A DNA stretch of 59,681 nucleotides from Solirubrobacterales bacterium (GTDB lineage: Bacteria > Actinomycetota > Thermoleophilia > Solirubrobacterales > Solirubrobacteraceae): NCBI GenBank assembly GCA_027315255.1, contig DAHUYL010000145.1, positions 1 through 59,681 on the forward strand, given 5' to 3'. A program made the position numbers and the translations under genes. This document shows positions 1 to 8,168 of the stretch, piece by piece; the stretch's first letter is position 1; every line of letters starts with the position of its first letter. The notes under the pieces are model-generated. The model was given only the letters and a program-made list of their open reading frames with translations, did not search any database and was not told where the DNA came from.

Positions 1-62
1 GGGGACCGGCCTCTTCTACACCAGCGGCCGGACGGACGCTCAATCCATATTGTCTAGCAGAG

Positions 63-851
63 CTAGAGCTGGGCGACGACGAGCAGCGCCGACGGGGTCT
101 GGCGCCCACGGGCGCGCGCCGGCGCAGCTGACACCGCGATCGCGTCGCCCGAGCGCAGCCGGCCGGGGATCTCGACGCCGGCTTCGCCCATCGCGTTCAC
201 GGTGAACCGAACGCCGGTGGGCTCGAGCGCCCCGGCTCCGTGCCGGACCCACACGTAGTACAGGTCGCCGGCCGGCGGCGCCGGCATCCCCTCGACGAGC
301 AGCTCGGCCCGCCCGCCGCCCAGCTCGACCGCCGCTCCTCCCGGCGCCCACGCCGCCTGCGCATGCACGACCCGCATGCCTGCGGCCCTACCGCTGACGA
401 CCACCGTGATCACCGCGAGCACGACCAGCGCGCCGAGCGCTGCAAGCACGGGTTTCGGCACCGGTCGCGCGAGCCATCGCACCGCCCGAGCCCTCTCCGC
501 GCGGCGCGCCGGTTCATCCGCCCCAGCCCGCACGTGCCGAGGTTGACCGGTTCCGGGCCTCAGAGCGCCCGTGTCGCGGATGGCCGACGCCGGTGCGTCG
601 GCCGGTCGGGCGCGCTGCGCGCGTCTTGCCGCCAGGTCGACGAGAGGCGACGGGGAGGCAACGCGCGGCACGGGTGGCGGCTGGGAGACGACCAGGGGGA
701 GCGCATCGGCGACGCACTCGAGCAGGTCGACCTCCTCCCGGCATGTGGGGCACAGCGCCAGGTGCCGGCGAAACGCGCTCGCGCCGTCGTCGTCGAGCGT
801 GCCGAGCACGTACTCCGACGGATCCTGGCCGCAGTCTGGCATTGCTCCCAT
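63..851 (-). CDS. RskA-like membrane anti-sigma factor with zinc finger
   Basis: 262 residues. The N-terminus carries a zinc-binding anti-sigma motif (HLALCPTC, an H-x3-C-x2-C pattern, near residues 30-37). A single membrane segment follows around residues 133-158, then an RskA-type extracytoplasmic domain. By family knowledge the cytoplasmic part holds an ECF sigma factor inactive and the outer domain is the target of regulated proteolysis. The gene for the partner sigma would normally lie just upstream, but that side holds only tRNA-Pro and non-coding DNA, so the partner must be elsewhere. ATG 851 is used; a second in-frame ATG lies at 842 and neither has a clear ribosome site. Function of the regulon is unknown. 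Confidence 0.82.
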   Translation of the reverse strand: MGAMPDCGQDPSEYVLGTLDDDGASAFRRHLALCPTCREEVDLLECVADALPLVVSQPPPVPRVASPSPLVDLAARRAQRARPADAPASAIRDTGALRPGTGQPRHVRAGADEPARRAERARAVRWLARPVPKPVLAALGALVVLAVITVVVSGRAAGMRVVHAQAAWAPGGAAVELGGGRAELLVEGMPAPPAGDLYYVWVRHGAGALEPTGVRFTVNAMGEAGVEIPGRLRSGDAIAVSAAPARARGRQTPSALLVVAQL

Positions 852-979
852 GGCCCGGTAATCGTCAGCTCCGAGCGACGGCTGCAGCCGGACCGCGCGG
901 GTGCGCGTCCGTCCGCGCCGCCTCGCCGTCGGAACGGCACCCGCCCGACCCGGGCCACAGGGCTATCATCGGGGCACCA

Positions 980-1053
980 CGGGGAGTGGCGCAGTCTGGT
1001 AGCGCACCCGGCTGGGGGCCGGGCGGTCGCAGGTTCAAATCCTGTCTCCCCGA
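980..1053 (+). tRNA. tRNA-Pro(GGG)
   Basis: A full cloverleaf can be drawn. The acceptor stem is CGGGGAG/CTCCCCG, the anticodon stem CCCGG/CCGGG with loop CTGGGGG gives anticodon GGG, and the T arm contains GGTTCAAATCC. The discriminator base is A1053 and CCA is not encoded. A TATCAT box at 964-969 lies 10 bases upstream and may be the -10 element. Confidence 0.95.
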
Positions 1054-1299
1054 TTCGTCCGCGCCCTGCACGTCGGACAAGCAGTGCCGTGTCGGCTTGA
1101 TCGCCATCATCCTGACGGCCCCCGACGCGACGGCGAGTGCGCGGCCACACTCAGCCGCTGGCCGGGATCGGGTCGGCTGATCCGCGATCGCGTGCGCGTG
1201 ACCGGGCGCCCCCGTGCTCGCCAGCCGCTCGCGGGGTCACACGCGGCGGCGGCAGACATCTGGCCGGCGCGCCGCGAGCGGGCCCGAACCGGCACGCGG

Positions 1300-1339
1300 A
1301 ATCTGCCAACCCCCCGTCCGAGCGGGGGGTTGGCAGATT
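1300..1339. repeat. Perfect 17-bp inverted repeat
   Basis: Arms AATCTGCCAACCCCCCG (1300-1316) and its exact complement (1323-1339) enclose a 6-base loop. No T-run follows, so intrinsic termination is only one option. A second, imperfect hairpin with the same CTGCCA/CCCCCCG core lies about 25 bases downstream, which suggests a repeated element. Confidence 0.75.
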
Positions 1340-1484
1340 CAACCAACTGTGAGCTGGTCTGAGCTGCCACCCCCCGCCGCAGCCCGGGGGTTGGCGGAGT
1401 TGTCGTTCCCCCGCGCCCCGCGCCCCCCGCGCCCCCCGCGCTCCCCGCACCCCGCCTTGCACCCACGAGACGCCAGCCGACGAC

Positions 1485-1571
1485 GTGCATCGCGCGGCCC
1501 ACCTCGTGCGGGACGCAGCTCGCGACTTCATCGGTTCCTACTGGGACTGGATCGAGCCGCACCTCGCATAA
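1485..1571 (+). other. Possible micro-ORF or gene remnant
   Basis: A GTG-initiated frame of 28 codons with protein-like composition (VHRAAHLVRDAARDFIGSYW, then DWIEPHLA and a TAA stop). There is no visible ribosome site. The same frame can be followed upstream only into the C-rich repeat. It may be the C-terminus of a decayed gene. The call rests on composition only. Confidence 0.2.
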
Positions 1572-1809
1572 CCCGAGCCCTGACGGGCACCCGAGGAGCC
1601 CAGGTCCCAGACTCGCCATCGCCGCCGGGTCGGCTCGATGCGGACGCTCGAGTGAATCGGTCGCGGGAAGGAATCTGGAACGGTCGGCGTCTTCGGTCGG
1701 CAGAGGTGTTCGCAAAGGCCGTGCGGGCTTGTCGTGGACACCCGGTGTGCCGGTGGCGGGGTCCGGTCGTGACCCCGTGGGTCAACCTGTCTACCAGGAG
1801 GTCCTGATC

Positions 1810-2949
1810 GTGTCGACACGATGGTTCGTTGCGCTTGTTGCTGTTGGCGCGATCGCTCTCGCCGGCTACGGCGAGTCGGGTGGCGCTCGTGGGTCGACGG
1901 CGGCGGCTGCGCCATTGAAGTCAGTGAGCGCTGCAGCTCCATTGCTGGCGGAGCTGCGGACGGTCTCGACGGTGACATCGACTGTCACAGCGAACGGTGA
2001 CGTCAATCCATACGGACTCGCGATCGTGCCTCGGACGAGCGGCATGCTCCACGCAGGCGATCTGCTGGTGAGCAATTTCAATGACAAGGCAAACGCTCAG
2101 GGCACAGGTACGACGATCGTGCAGATCACGCCTGCTGGAAAGCGGTCGCTGTTCGCCAAGCTGAGCGCTGGCGGCCTGCACGGAGGTTGTCCTGGCGGTG
2201 TGGGTCTTACAACAGCGCTGAGCGTGATCCCTGGCGACTATGTGATCGTGGGCAGCCTGCCGACGACGAACGGCAAGTCGGCGACCGCCGAGACCGGGTG
2301 CCTGATCGTGCTCGACGCGAACGGTGACCCGGTCGGCACTATCTCGGGCGCGCTGATCCAGGGCCCGTGGGACATGACGGCAGTGACCAGGGGCTCGACC
2401 ACGACTCTGTTCGTGAGCATGGTGCTGAACGGCGGCGCGGCAAATGGCATCCATACGGTGGACAGCTCGACCGTCGTCCGCATCCGGCTCTCGTCGCAGA
2501 ATGCGCAGACGCCAAAGGTGCTCGGCGAGCAGGTGATCGCGAACGGGATCCCATGGCGCGACGACCCGAACGCGCTCGTGATCGGCCCGACCGGTGTCGC
2601 GCTTGCACCCGACGGCACCCTGTACCTCGCGGACACGCTCGACAACCGCATCTCTGCGATCCCGCAGGCGATGGCGCGCACGACGCCGGCCGGTGACGGG
2701 GGTACGACCGTCTCCGAGGGCAACTGGCTCAAGCAGCCGCTTGGGCTCGCGCTGTCACCGGACGGGGACATCATCACGACCAACGCCGGCGATGGAAACC
2801 TCGTCGAGACCAGCCCGGCGGGCCGCCAGCTGCTCCGGCGAACGGTCGACACGAAGACCGGTGCCGGATCGCTGTTCGGTCTGGTGGTGGCACCCGGCGG
2901 GATCTATTTCGTCGATGACGGCGACAACACCCTGACGTTGCTGCACTGA
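1810..2949 (+). CDS. Secreted NHL/SMP-30-type beta-propeller protein
   Basis: 379 residues from GTG 1810, chosen because AGGAGG (1797-1802) sits 7 bases upstream; an upstream in-frame ATG at 1729 lacks a site. A signal peptide (residues 1-19) is followed by repeats typical of NHL or SMP-30/gluconolactonase-like propellers, such as GPTGVALAPDGTLYLADTLD and LGLALSPDGDIITTNAGDGN. Export is therefore expected. The signal ends LAGY-GESGG, where lipoproteins of this class have LAGC, so the lipid-anchor cysteine appears replaced by tyrosine (codon TAC at 1867-1869). The substrate or ligand is unknown. GC content is slightly lower than in the neighbours. Confidence 0.8.
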   Translation: MSTRWFVALVAVGAIALAGYGESGGARGSTAAAAPLKSVSAAAPLLAELRTVSTVTSTVTANGDVNPYGLAIVPRTSGMLHAGDLLVSNFNDKANAQGTGTTIVQITPAGKRSLFAKLSAGGLHGGCPGGVGLTTALSVIPGDYVIVGSLPTTNGKSATAETGCLIVLDANGDPVGTISGALIQGPWDMTAVTRGSTTTLFVSMVLNGGAANGIHTVDSSTVVRIRLSSQNAQTPKVLGEQVIANGIPWRDDPNALVIGPTGVALAPDGTLYLADTLDNRISAIPQAMARTTPAGDGGTTVSEGNWLKQPLGLALSPDGDIITTNAGDGNLVETSPAGRQLLRRTVDTKTGAGSLFGLVVAPGGIYFVDDGDNTLTLLH

Positions 2950-2975
2950 CGCGCGGCAGCCACGGTTGGCAGGCG

Positions 2976-3006
2976 GCTGGGAGCGCGGCCGGTCCGCGCT
3001 CCCAGC
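2976..3006. terminator. Bidirectional hairpin terminator
   Basis: A 13-bp perfect stem (GCTGGGAGCGCGG at 2976-2988, its complement at 2994-3006) with a 5-base loop lies between convergent genes ending at 2949 (+) and 3024 (-). No U-tract is present, as is usual at this GC content. Confidence 0.65.
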
Positions 3007-3023
3007 ATGGATGGTGCGTAGCC

Positions 3024-3395
3024 CTACCCCTCCGAGCGTGTCTCCACGGCACCCCGGTCGACGATCGGACGGACCTCGATCGATCCGCCGAGTCGCGCAG
3101 ATGGGATCCGCGCCGCGAACGCGATCGCCTGGTCAAGGTCGGGCACGTCGATCACGTAGTAGCCGCCGAACACCTCCTTGGTCTCGGCGAACGGCCCGTC
3201 GGTCAGCAGCGTCTCGCCGCCCTGCACCCGGACCGTCGTCGCCGTGTCGACCGGTTGCAGCTGCGCTCCGCCTCGCACGGCGGGATCCTGTGTGATCGGC
3301 CCGTATTCGTATTCGGCCATCACCCGCTGAAACTCGTCGGGGCCGAGCGCCTCGTACGAGCCCGGCTTGTCGTAGATCAAGACCGCGTACTGCAT
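3024..3395 (-). CDS. YCII/DGPF-domain protein
   Basis: 123 residues from ATG 3395, preceded by AGGAGG with 5-6 bases spacing. It starts MQYAVLIYDKPG and carries the diagnostic DGPFAETKE motif and GGYYVIDVPDLDQAI of the YCII-related (DGPF) family, a small dimeric alpha/beta fold. The family is often linked to ECF sigma factors of the ECF41/SigJ-like groups, but no such gene adjoins it here. Biochemical role unknown. A longer open frame extends to 3464 but lacks a ribosome site. Confidence 0.88.
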   Translation of the reverse strand: MQYAVLIYDKPGSYEALGPDEFQRVMAEYEYGPITQDPAVRGGAQLQPVDTATTVRVQGGETLLTDGPFAETKEVFGGYYVIDVPDLDQAIAFAARIPSARLGGSIEVRPIVDRGAVETRSEG

Positions 3396-3747
3396 GGCTT
3401 CCTCCTGTTCGCAACTGCGCTTGTCGATACCACGACGAACGCGCCACCCGCGAGGGGACAGCACGTTCGGAGTCCGTTCCCGGCCCTGCCCGATCGTGCG
3501 TCCGGTGGCACGTCACAGTCTCGCCCACCACGTGGCAGCTGCGTATGCGGTGGCGCTCCCAGCGTCCGCGGTGGCGCTCCCCACATCTGCTGGGGCGCTC
3601 CCCACATCTGCTGTGGCGCTCCCCACAAGCACATCTGACCCCCCGGCAGTCGGGGATTCTGCAAGCGCAACTGCGGCGCGGCAGCGCCGGCTGCTAGATC
3701 TCCGCAGCGCCGCGACCGGCGGACCCCACATCTGAAAGCTGACAAGG
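3396..3747. other. Intergenic region with tandem repeat
   Basis: 352 bases between divergent genes. The only structure I see is the 21-bp tandem repeat at 3549-3632 and an isolated further copy of its CCCCACATCTG core at about 3723-3733, just before the hydrolase gene. Frames open on both strands across the repeat are a result of its 21-base period. Confidence 0.6.
3549..3632. repeat. 21-bp tandem repeat, four units
   Basis: Units share TGGCGCTCCC and, in the later ones, CCCCACATCTGCT. The GCGCTC core recurs exactly every 21 bases (3574, 3595, 3616, plus a first copy 21 bases earlier). The period is a multiple of three, so all frames stay open and give spurious repeats. It could be a regulator-binding array or simple slippage DNA. 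Confidence 0.8.
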
Positions 3748-4578
3748 ATGCGAGTTAGATATCTCGGCTGGGCCGGCCTCGAGATCCAAGCCGATGGCGC
3801 CACGGCAGTGATCGACCTGCTCGAGGACAGCGGGCCGATCGAGCGGCTCCTCGGTCGGCCTCGCACTGCACTTCTCTCGCCGGAGCCGGACGGATCCGTG
3901 CGGGTCGCGCTGCTGACCCATCTCCATCCCGATCATGCCGACCCGCCGGCGCTCACCCGGGCGCTCACCGCTGACGGAGTCGTGCTGCGCCCCGCGCCCG
4001 CTCGAGGCGACGCGTTGGAGCTGGCCGGTACGGCTGGCGCCGAGGCCGCCCTGGCCGAGCTCGGACTGTCCACACAGGTGGTCGAGCCGTGGCAGACCGT
4101 CGAGAGCGGCCCGTTCACGATCACCGCCGTTCCTGCCGTCGACGGGTTCGGTGATCCGCAGGTCGGGTGGGTGGTCGCCGCCGAAGGCCGGCGCGTGATC
4201 GTCTATGGCGACACGCTGTTTCACGGCGATTGGTGGCGGACCCGCATGCGGCTCGGTCCGTTCGACGCCGCGTTCCTGCCGGTCAATGGAGCCGTCGTCG
4301 ATTTTCCCCACCGTCAGCCACCCAGCCCGATCTTCGCCGACATGACGCCGGAGCAGGCTGCGGCCGCAGCGGTGATCCTCCAACCGGGTGTCGCGGTCCC
4401 CGTCCATTACGACACATTCGCCAACCCGCCGGTCTACGCTCAGGTCAACCAGCCGGCGGCCGCGTTCGCGGATGCCGCGACGCGGCACGGGGTCGCGGTC
4501 CGCGTCCTCGCACCCGGGGACTGTCTGGCGCTCGACCAGGATCGAACGGTGGCCCGAGTGTGCCCAGCCCGATCGTGA
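3748..4578 (+). CDS. MBL-fold metal-dependent hydrolase
   Basis: 276 residues. The metal-binding signature THLHPDHAD (H-x-H-x-D-H, near residues 56-64) and a later GDTLFH motif (about residues 153-158) identify the metallo-beta-lactamase fold, most like UlaG-type lactonases and related hydrolases. The start MRVRYLGWAGLEIQ is typical of that subgroup. No signal peptide is visible, so it should be cytoplasmic. Its stop overlaps the GTG start of the following glycosyltransferase (GTGA), so the two are co-translated. The substrate cannot be deduced. Confidence 0.85.
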   Translation: MRVRYLGWAGLEIQADGATAVIDLLEDSGPIERLLGRPRTALLSPEPDGSVRVALLTHLHPDHADPPALTRALTADGVVLRPAPARGDALELAGTAGAEAALAELGLSTQVVEPWQTVESGPFTITAVPAVDGFGDPQVGWVVAAEGRRVIVYGDTLFHGDWWRTRMRLGPFDAAFLPVNGAVVDFPHRQPPSPIFADMTPEQAAAAAVILQPGVAVPVHYDTFANPPVYAQVNQPAAAFADAATRHGVAVRVLAPGDCLALDQDRTVARVCPARS

Positions 4579-6089
4579 GTCCGGGACTGCGGTCACGCCG
4601 CGCAACGGTGATCGACGCCGCATCGGTGCCGCAGCTGCGGATGCCGTCCGGGCGGGTGTGGCTCGTCGTCGCGGTGTTCGTCGCAGTCGAACTGGCGGCG
4701 AGCGGCCGCTATGGCTTCCACCGAGACGAGCTCTACTTTCTCGCCGCTGGTCGCCGTCTGGCTTTCGGTTACGTGGACCAGGGACCGCTTGCACCGCTGC
4801 TCGCCCATCTGGCGAGCGTGCTGCTGGGGAGCACCCCGACCGCGATCAGGATCCTGCCCGCGCTGGCGGGCGCAGCGACGATCGTGGTCGCGGTGCTGAT
4901 CGCGCAGACGGTCGGTGGCGGCGCGTTCGCGCAGACGCTGACGGCGGTCGCGGCTGCCAGCGATCCCGTCGCGATCGCCGGTGCCCATCTGGCGACCACG
5001 ATCGTGTACGACCTGCTCGGGTGGGCGCTCGTGCTGCTGTTCGTCCTCCGCGCGCTGCTCGCGGCCGACGAGCATGCCTGGGTGTGGGCCGGGATCGCAG
5101 CCGGAGTCGATCTGGAGAACAAGAACCTGATCCTGATGCTCGCGGCATCGCTCCTGATCGCCCTGATGCTGTCCCCGTCGCGCAGCGCGCTGCGGTCCTC
5201 GTGGCTGCTCGCCGGGGTGCTGGCCGCCGCAGCGATCTTCATGCCGGAGGCGATCTGGCAGGCTCAGCACGGCTGGCCGGCGCTCGCGATGTCGCACGCG
5301 CTCTCGACCGAGCACTCGACGGGCGGCGACTACACGGGCTATATCCCGGCGCAGCTGGTGTACCCGGGTCTGCTCACGCTGCCGATCGTGGTCGCGGGCG
5401 TCCTGACGCTCGCGCGCCGGCCCGAGCTGCGCTTTGCGCTGGTCGCGTTCGCGCTCGTCGTCGTGTTCGTGTTCGTCGACATTCCCGGGCGACCGTACTA
5501 CCCGGCCGGGTTCTACCCGCTGATCTACGCCGCCGGCGCGACCGCGATCGAAGCTCGCGCCGGCGCGCGCCGGCGGCTGTACCTCGCGGCGCCGGCGGTC
5601 GGCGCGCTCGCCACGCTCGTACTGATCCTGCCGCTGCTGCCACTCGCAACGATGGCCAAGCTCAGGTTCCTGCACAAGCTCGCCTACGACCAAGGCGAGA
5701 CGGTCGGTTGGCCGCAGCTCACGAACAGCGTCGCCCGCGTGTATGACGCGCTACCCGCAAGCCGGCGCAGGGCGACCTCGATCTTCACCGGCAACTACGG
5801 CGAAGCCGGCGCGATCGCGCTCTACGGCCCTGCCGATCGGCTCCCCCAACCATTGTCCGGCCACAACAGCTACTGGCTCTGGGGCCCCGGCAAGGCCGGC
5901 GACGCAACCGTGATCGCGCTGGACTCCGTCGGGCAACTCGCGCCGCATTTCGGCCGCTGCCGCTACGACACGACCTTCCACAGCCCGCACGACGTCGACA
6001 ACGACGAGAACTCGAGCCAGATCTGGACCTGCACCCAGCCGCGCGGACCCTGGTCCTCGTTTTGGCGATCACTCAAGCACTACGGCTGA
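4575..6089 (+). CDS. PMT/ArnT-family membrane glycosyltransferase
   Basis: 504 residues from GTG 4575, which overlaps the upstream stop codon. The segment SGRYGFHRDELYFLAAGRRL carries the acidic DE motif in the first outer loop of polyprenyl-phosphate-sugar glycosyltransferases (PF13231-like). About ten hydrophobic segments follow (WLVVAVFVAVELA, ILPALAGAATIVVAVLI and others), then a soluble C-terminal domain. It is expected to transfer a sugar from a lipid carrier to an outer-face acceptor. Acceptor unknown. The open frame extends further upstream, antisense-like, over the hydrolase gene, and that part is not coding. Confidence 0.83.
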   Translation: MSPGLRSRRATVIDAASVPQLRMPSGRVWLVVAVFVAVELAASGRYGFHRDELYFLAAGRRLAFGYVDQGPLAPLLAHLASVLLGSTPTAIRILPALAGAATIVVAVLIAQTVGGGAFAQTLTAVAAASDPVAIAGAHLATTIVYDLLGWALVLLFVLRALLAADEHAWVWAGIAAGVDLENKNLILMLAASLLIALMLSPSRSALRSSWLLAGVLAAAAIFMPEAIWQAQHGWPALAMSHALSTEHSTGGDYTGYIPAQLVYPGLLTLPIVVAGVLTLARRPELRFALVAFALVVVFVFVDIPGRPYYPAGFYPLIYAAGATAIEARAGARRRLYLAAPAVGALATLVLILPLLPLATMAKLRFLHKLAYDQGETVGWPQLTNSVARVYDALPASRRRATSIFTGNYGEAGAIALYGPADRLPQPLSGHNSYWLWGPGKAGDATVIALDSVGQLAPHFGRCRYDTTFHSPHDVDNDENSSQIWTCTQPRGPWSSFWRSLKHYG

Positions 6090-6298
6090 GCCCCTTCCGC
6101 GGCCGCTGACGCGCAGGGGCGCTCACGCCGGCGACCGGCCTGGAGAGCCGCTCGGAACCGGCGACCCTCACGCGGACACGGCCTAACCTGCGCCTGCGGC
6201 CCCGGCTACAGCCGATGCTGGAACCGAGCACCGGTCGCCGGCGTTTAAAACGGTGGATGCACGCGAGAGATGATGCGGACCGTGCCTGAGGGCGCGCG

Positions 6299-6805
6299 TT
6301 GAAGCGCGGGGGCTATGCCGCCTTCGAGGATTTCGCGCGCGAGGAATCGGCGAAGCTTCTGCGCACCGCATATCTGCTGGTGCGCGACCGAGAGCTCGCC
6401 GAAGACCTGCTTCAGACGACGCTGCTGCGTGTCTTTCGACGCTGGGACCGCGCCAAGGAGGCCCCGGCGGCGTACGCCCAGCGCGTGCTTCTCAATGCCT
6501 GCCGCGACAGCTGGCGGCTGCAGCGGCGCCGCCCCGACGAACAGGCGGCGAGCGCCGCCGAGATCGCCGAAGGAGCACCGACGACGGCCGGCGCCGATGT
6601 CGCGCTCGGCCGGCTGATCCTGCTGGACGCGCTGTCGGCGCTGCCGGTCGAGCACCGGGAGATCATCGTCTTGCGCTTCTTCCTGGATCTCTCGGTGCTG
6701 GAGACTGCCGCGCGGCTCGGGATCCCGGAGGGGACCGTCAAGTCCGCCACGCACCGGGCGCTGCACATCATGCGCTCAGCCCTTCTGACCCAATCGGAAA
6801 CGTAG
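6299..6805 (+). CDS. ECF sigma factor, SigE family
   Basis: 168 residues. Region 2 is visible as LLRTAYLLVRDRELAEDLLQ and FRRWDRAKEAPAAYAQRVLLN, and region 4 as LSALPVEHREIIVLRFFLD followed by AARLGIPEGTVKSATHRAL. This matches the SigE-family (SigE70-like) extracytoplasmic sigma factors common in actinobacteria. A TTG start is used because no ATG or GTG fits the frame upstream. The next gene begins 2 bases after the stop and encodes a membrane protein placed as a probable anti-sigma factor. The signal is unknown. Confidence 0.9.
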   Translation: MKRGGYAAFEDFAREESAKLLRTAYLLVRDRELAEDLLQTTLLRVFRRWDRAKEAPAAYAQRVLLNACRDSWRLQRRRPDEQAASAAEIAEGAPTTAGADVALGRLILLDALSALPVEHREIIVLRFFLDLSVLETAARLGIPEGTVKSATHRALHIMRSALLTQSET

Positions 6806-6807
6806 CC

Positions 6808-7509
6808 ATGTCCGTGATCGACGACGAAGAAACCGCCAGACTGCTGCGTGACGCCCTCCGCGAACTGACTGCGGAGCTGAGTCCGACGTCCGACCCGCTC
6901 GTCCGGGTGCACCGGTGGCGCCGGACGCGCCAGCGCGCTCAGGCCGGCCTCGCCGCAACCTGCGTCGCGGCGCTGGCTGCGATCGCGATCCTGATCACGA
7001 ATCGGGCAAACCAGGACAACCATGGTGCGACGGTGCTGCAGCTTGCGGGCTACACGTTCCGGCTTCCACGCGGCGCGCATGTGGCATCCGCCTCGCCGGC
7101 TGCCTGCGCGATGTCGGCGGTGCTCCTCTACAGGACGGGACCCGCCCCTCTCCCGACGGTCCCCAGCGAGCCCAAGGTCGCGAGCGCGGTCACCGCCCAC
7201 GGCGGCTGTGTGTCGATGCTGCTGAGCGCGCCGTATCAGGCCGGCGCGGAGCCACGCGTCGGCTGGGGTCCGGTCAGCGTTCACGCGATCACGATCGACG
7301 GCTTCAGCGGGACGCTCGGCACCTACGACTACGTCGGCCGCGCCACGACCAACGGCGTTCGTATCCCGAGCGGGACGCGGCGCCTCGTGATGACGCTCAC
7401 CCTCCCGTTCGCCACGCAGTATCGGGACCTGCAGGTCGCCGCTTCGGGCGTGAGCACGGCCGAACTGACGAAGATCGTCTCCTCCGGGCTGAACACGCCC
7501 GCGGGTTGA
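6808..7509 (+). CDS. Membrane protein, probable anti-sigma partner
   Basis: 233 residues. A charged cytoplasmic N-terminus (residues 1-45) precedes one membrane helix (QAGLAATCVAALAAIAILIT, about 49-68) and an exported domain of about 165 residues. No zinc-binding H-x3-C-x2-C is present. Position directly after the sigma gene and topology suggest it controls that sigma factor; this is inference, as no family motif is recognised. The exported part has two or three Cys and could sense redox or envelope state. Confidence 0.65.
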   Translation: MSVIDDEETARLLRDALRELTAELSPTSDPLVRVHRWRRTRQRAQAGLAATCVAALAAIAILITNRANQDNHGATVLQLAGYTFRLPRGAHVASASPAACAMSAVLLYRTGPAPLPTVPSEPKVASAVTAHGGCVSMLLSAPYQAGAEPRVGWGPVSVHAITIDGFSGTLGTYDYVGRATTNGVRIPSGTRRLVMTLTLPFATQYRDLQVAASGVSTAELTKIVSSGLNTPAG

Positions 7510-7602
7510 TTCGGACGTTCAAGCGACAGTTCCCGAAAGGATCCGGACCACCGACAGCACCGAGCGATCGACACTGAGCTCCCAGCGGAGCGGCCCGAGT
7601 TC

Positions 7603-7620
7603 CATGTGCATTGTCACATG
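7603..7620. repeat. Short dyad CATGTG-N6-CACATG
   Basis: A 6-bp inverted repeat with a 6-base spacer lies in the 271-base gap between the sigma/anti-sigma pair and the Cys-rich cassette, about 80 bases upstream of a sigma-70-like promoter. It may be an operator. Confidence 0.35.
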
Positions 7621-7698
7621 ACACTTGTCGCTGCACGCTTTCGTCCGTCCTGGTGTGACCCTTGCGCCGTTGACATGCCCGACTTTCACAGATTCGTA

Positions 7699-7728
7699 TT
7701 GACAGCCCGTCAGACCACTGACTATGGT
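7699..7728 (+). promoter_or_regulatory. Sigma-70-type promoter of the Cys-rich cassette
   Basis: A consensus TTGACA (7699-7704), an 18-base spacer and TATGGT (7723-7728) lie about 50 bases upstream of ATG 7781. A second TTGACA at 7670-7675 with TCGTAT at 7694-7699 could be an alternative promoter. This is the clearest promoter in the window. Confidence 0.65.
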
Positions 7729-7780
7729 TCCGCTCCGTCGGCCACAGGCTCGAGCGGACCGGGTAACGGTCAGGAGGACG

Positions 7781-8155
7781 ATGTCACACGGGTTCAATGT
7801 CGGGGTCGGCGAGACTCGGCGCGCGGTGCTTCGGCGCTACGGCTCGCTCGGCCTGGCGGCAACTTTCGGCGCTGGTCTGACGACCCTGTTCCGTGGTCGC
7901 CCGGCGCGGGCGGCGGCGATTCTGCCATCGCCCACCCAGCCACCATCCGCGATCATCGACGGAATCCCGACGTTCGGGCAGATGGGTCCGGACACTTGCT
8001 GCACGATCTGCAACGAGGCTCAACACCAGTGCGACCCGAGCGGGCACTGCGCCACAGGGCAGTGCTGCTATTACTGCAACGGCTGCGGCCTCGGCGGTTA
8101 CTACTGCATTGCCTCGGGCGGCTGCCAGTACACACAGGTTCGCATCTGCACGTGA
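7781..8155 (+). CDS. Tat-exported 12-cysteine mini-protein
   Basis: 124 residues from ATG 7781 with AGGAGG five bases upstream. A twin-arginine signal (ETRRAVLRRYGSLGLAATFG) ends near ARAAA. The mature part of about 75 residues has exactly 12 cysteines in patterns such as DTCCTIC, GQCCYYCNGC and GGYYC, and no tryptophan. The genes that follow encode MauE-like and MauD-like proteins. By family knowledge MauE and MauD form the six disulfides of methylamine dehydrogenase light chain (MauA), itself a Tat substrate with 12 Cys. This protein looks analogous in export, cysteine count and partners but cannot form the Trp-derived TTQ cofactor. Its function is unknown; a folded scaffold or redox/metal protein is possible. 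Confidence 0.82.
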   Translation: MSHGFNVGVGETRRAVLRRYGSLGLAATFGAGLTTLFRGRPARAAAILPSPTQPPSAIIDGIPTFGQMGPDTCCTICNEAQHQCDPSGHCATGQCCYYCNGCGLGGYYCIASGGCQYTQVRICT

Positions 8156-8168
8156 CCGGGATCGCGGA

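Larger units (their letters stand above)
1054..1809. other. Non-coding region with hairpins and C-rich repeats
   Basis: About 750 bases between tRNA-Pro and the beta-propeller gene without a convincing gene. It holds a perfect 17-bp hairpin (1300-1339), a related imperfect hairpin (about 1363-1402) and a C/G-rich degenerate tract (1405-1456). A short frame at 1485-1571 has normal amino-acid composition (it ends SYWDWIEPHLA) and could be a micro-protein or the tail of a lost gene. Confidence 0.6.

Noticed and set aside
1810-2949. Beta-propeller protein as the heavy chain of a methylamine-dehydrogenase-like complex with the 12-Cys protein
   Set aside because: It lies 5 kb away with unrelated genes and a different promoter between; NHL/SMP-30-like repeats do not match the MADH heavy chain.
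3549-3632. CRISPR array
   Set aside because: The repeat is contiguous with a 21-base period, no unique spacers, and no cas genes are present.
3394-3745. Repeat-containing protein genes on either strand across the 21-bp repeat
   Set aside because: The open frames result from the 21-base period; no ribosome site and no conserved start.
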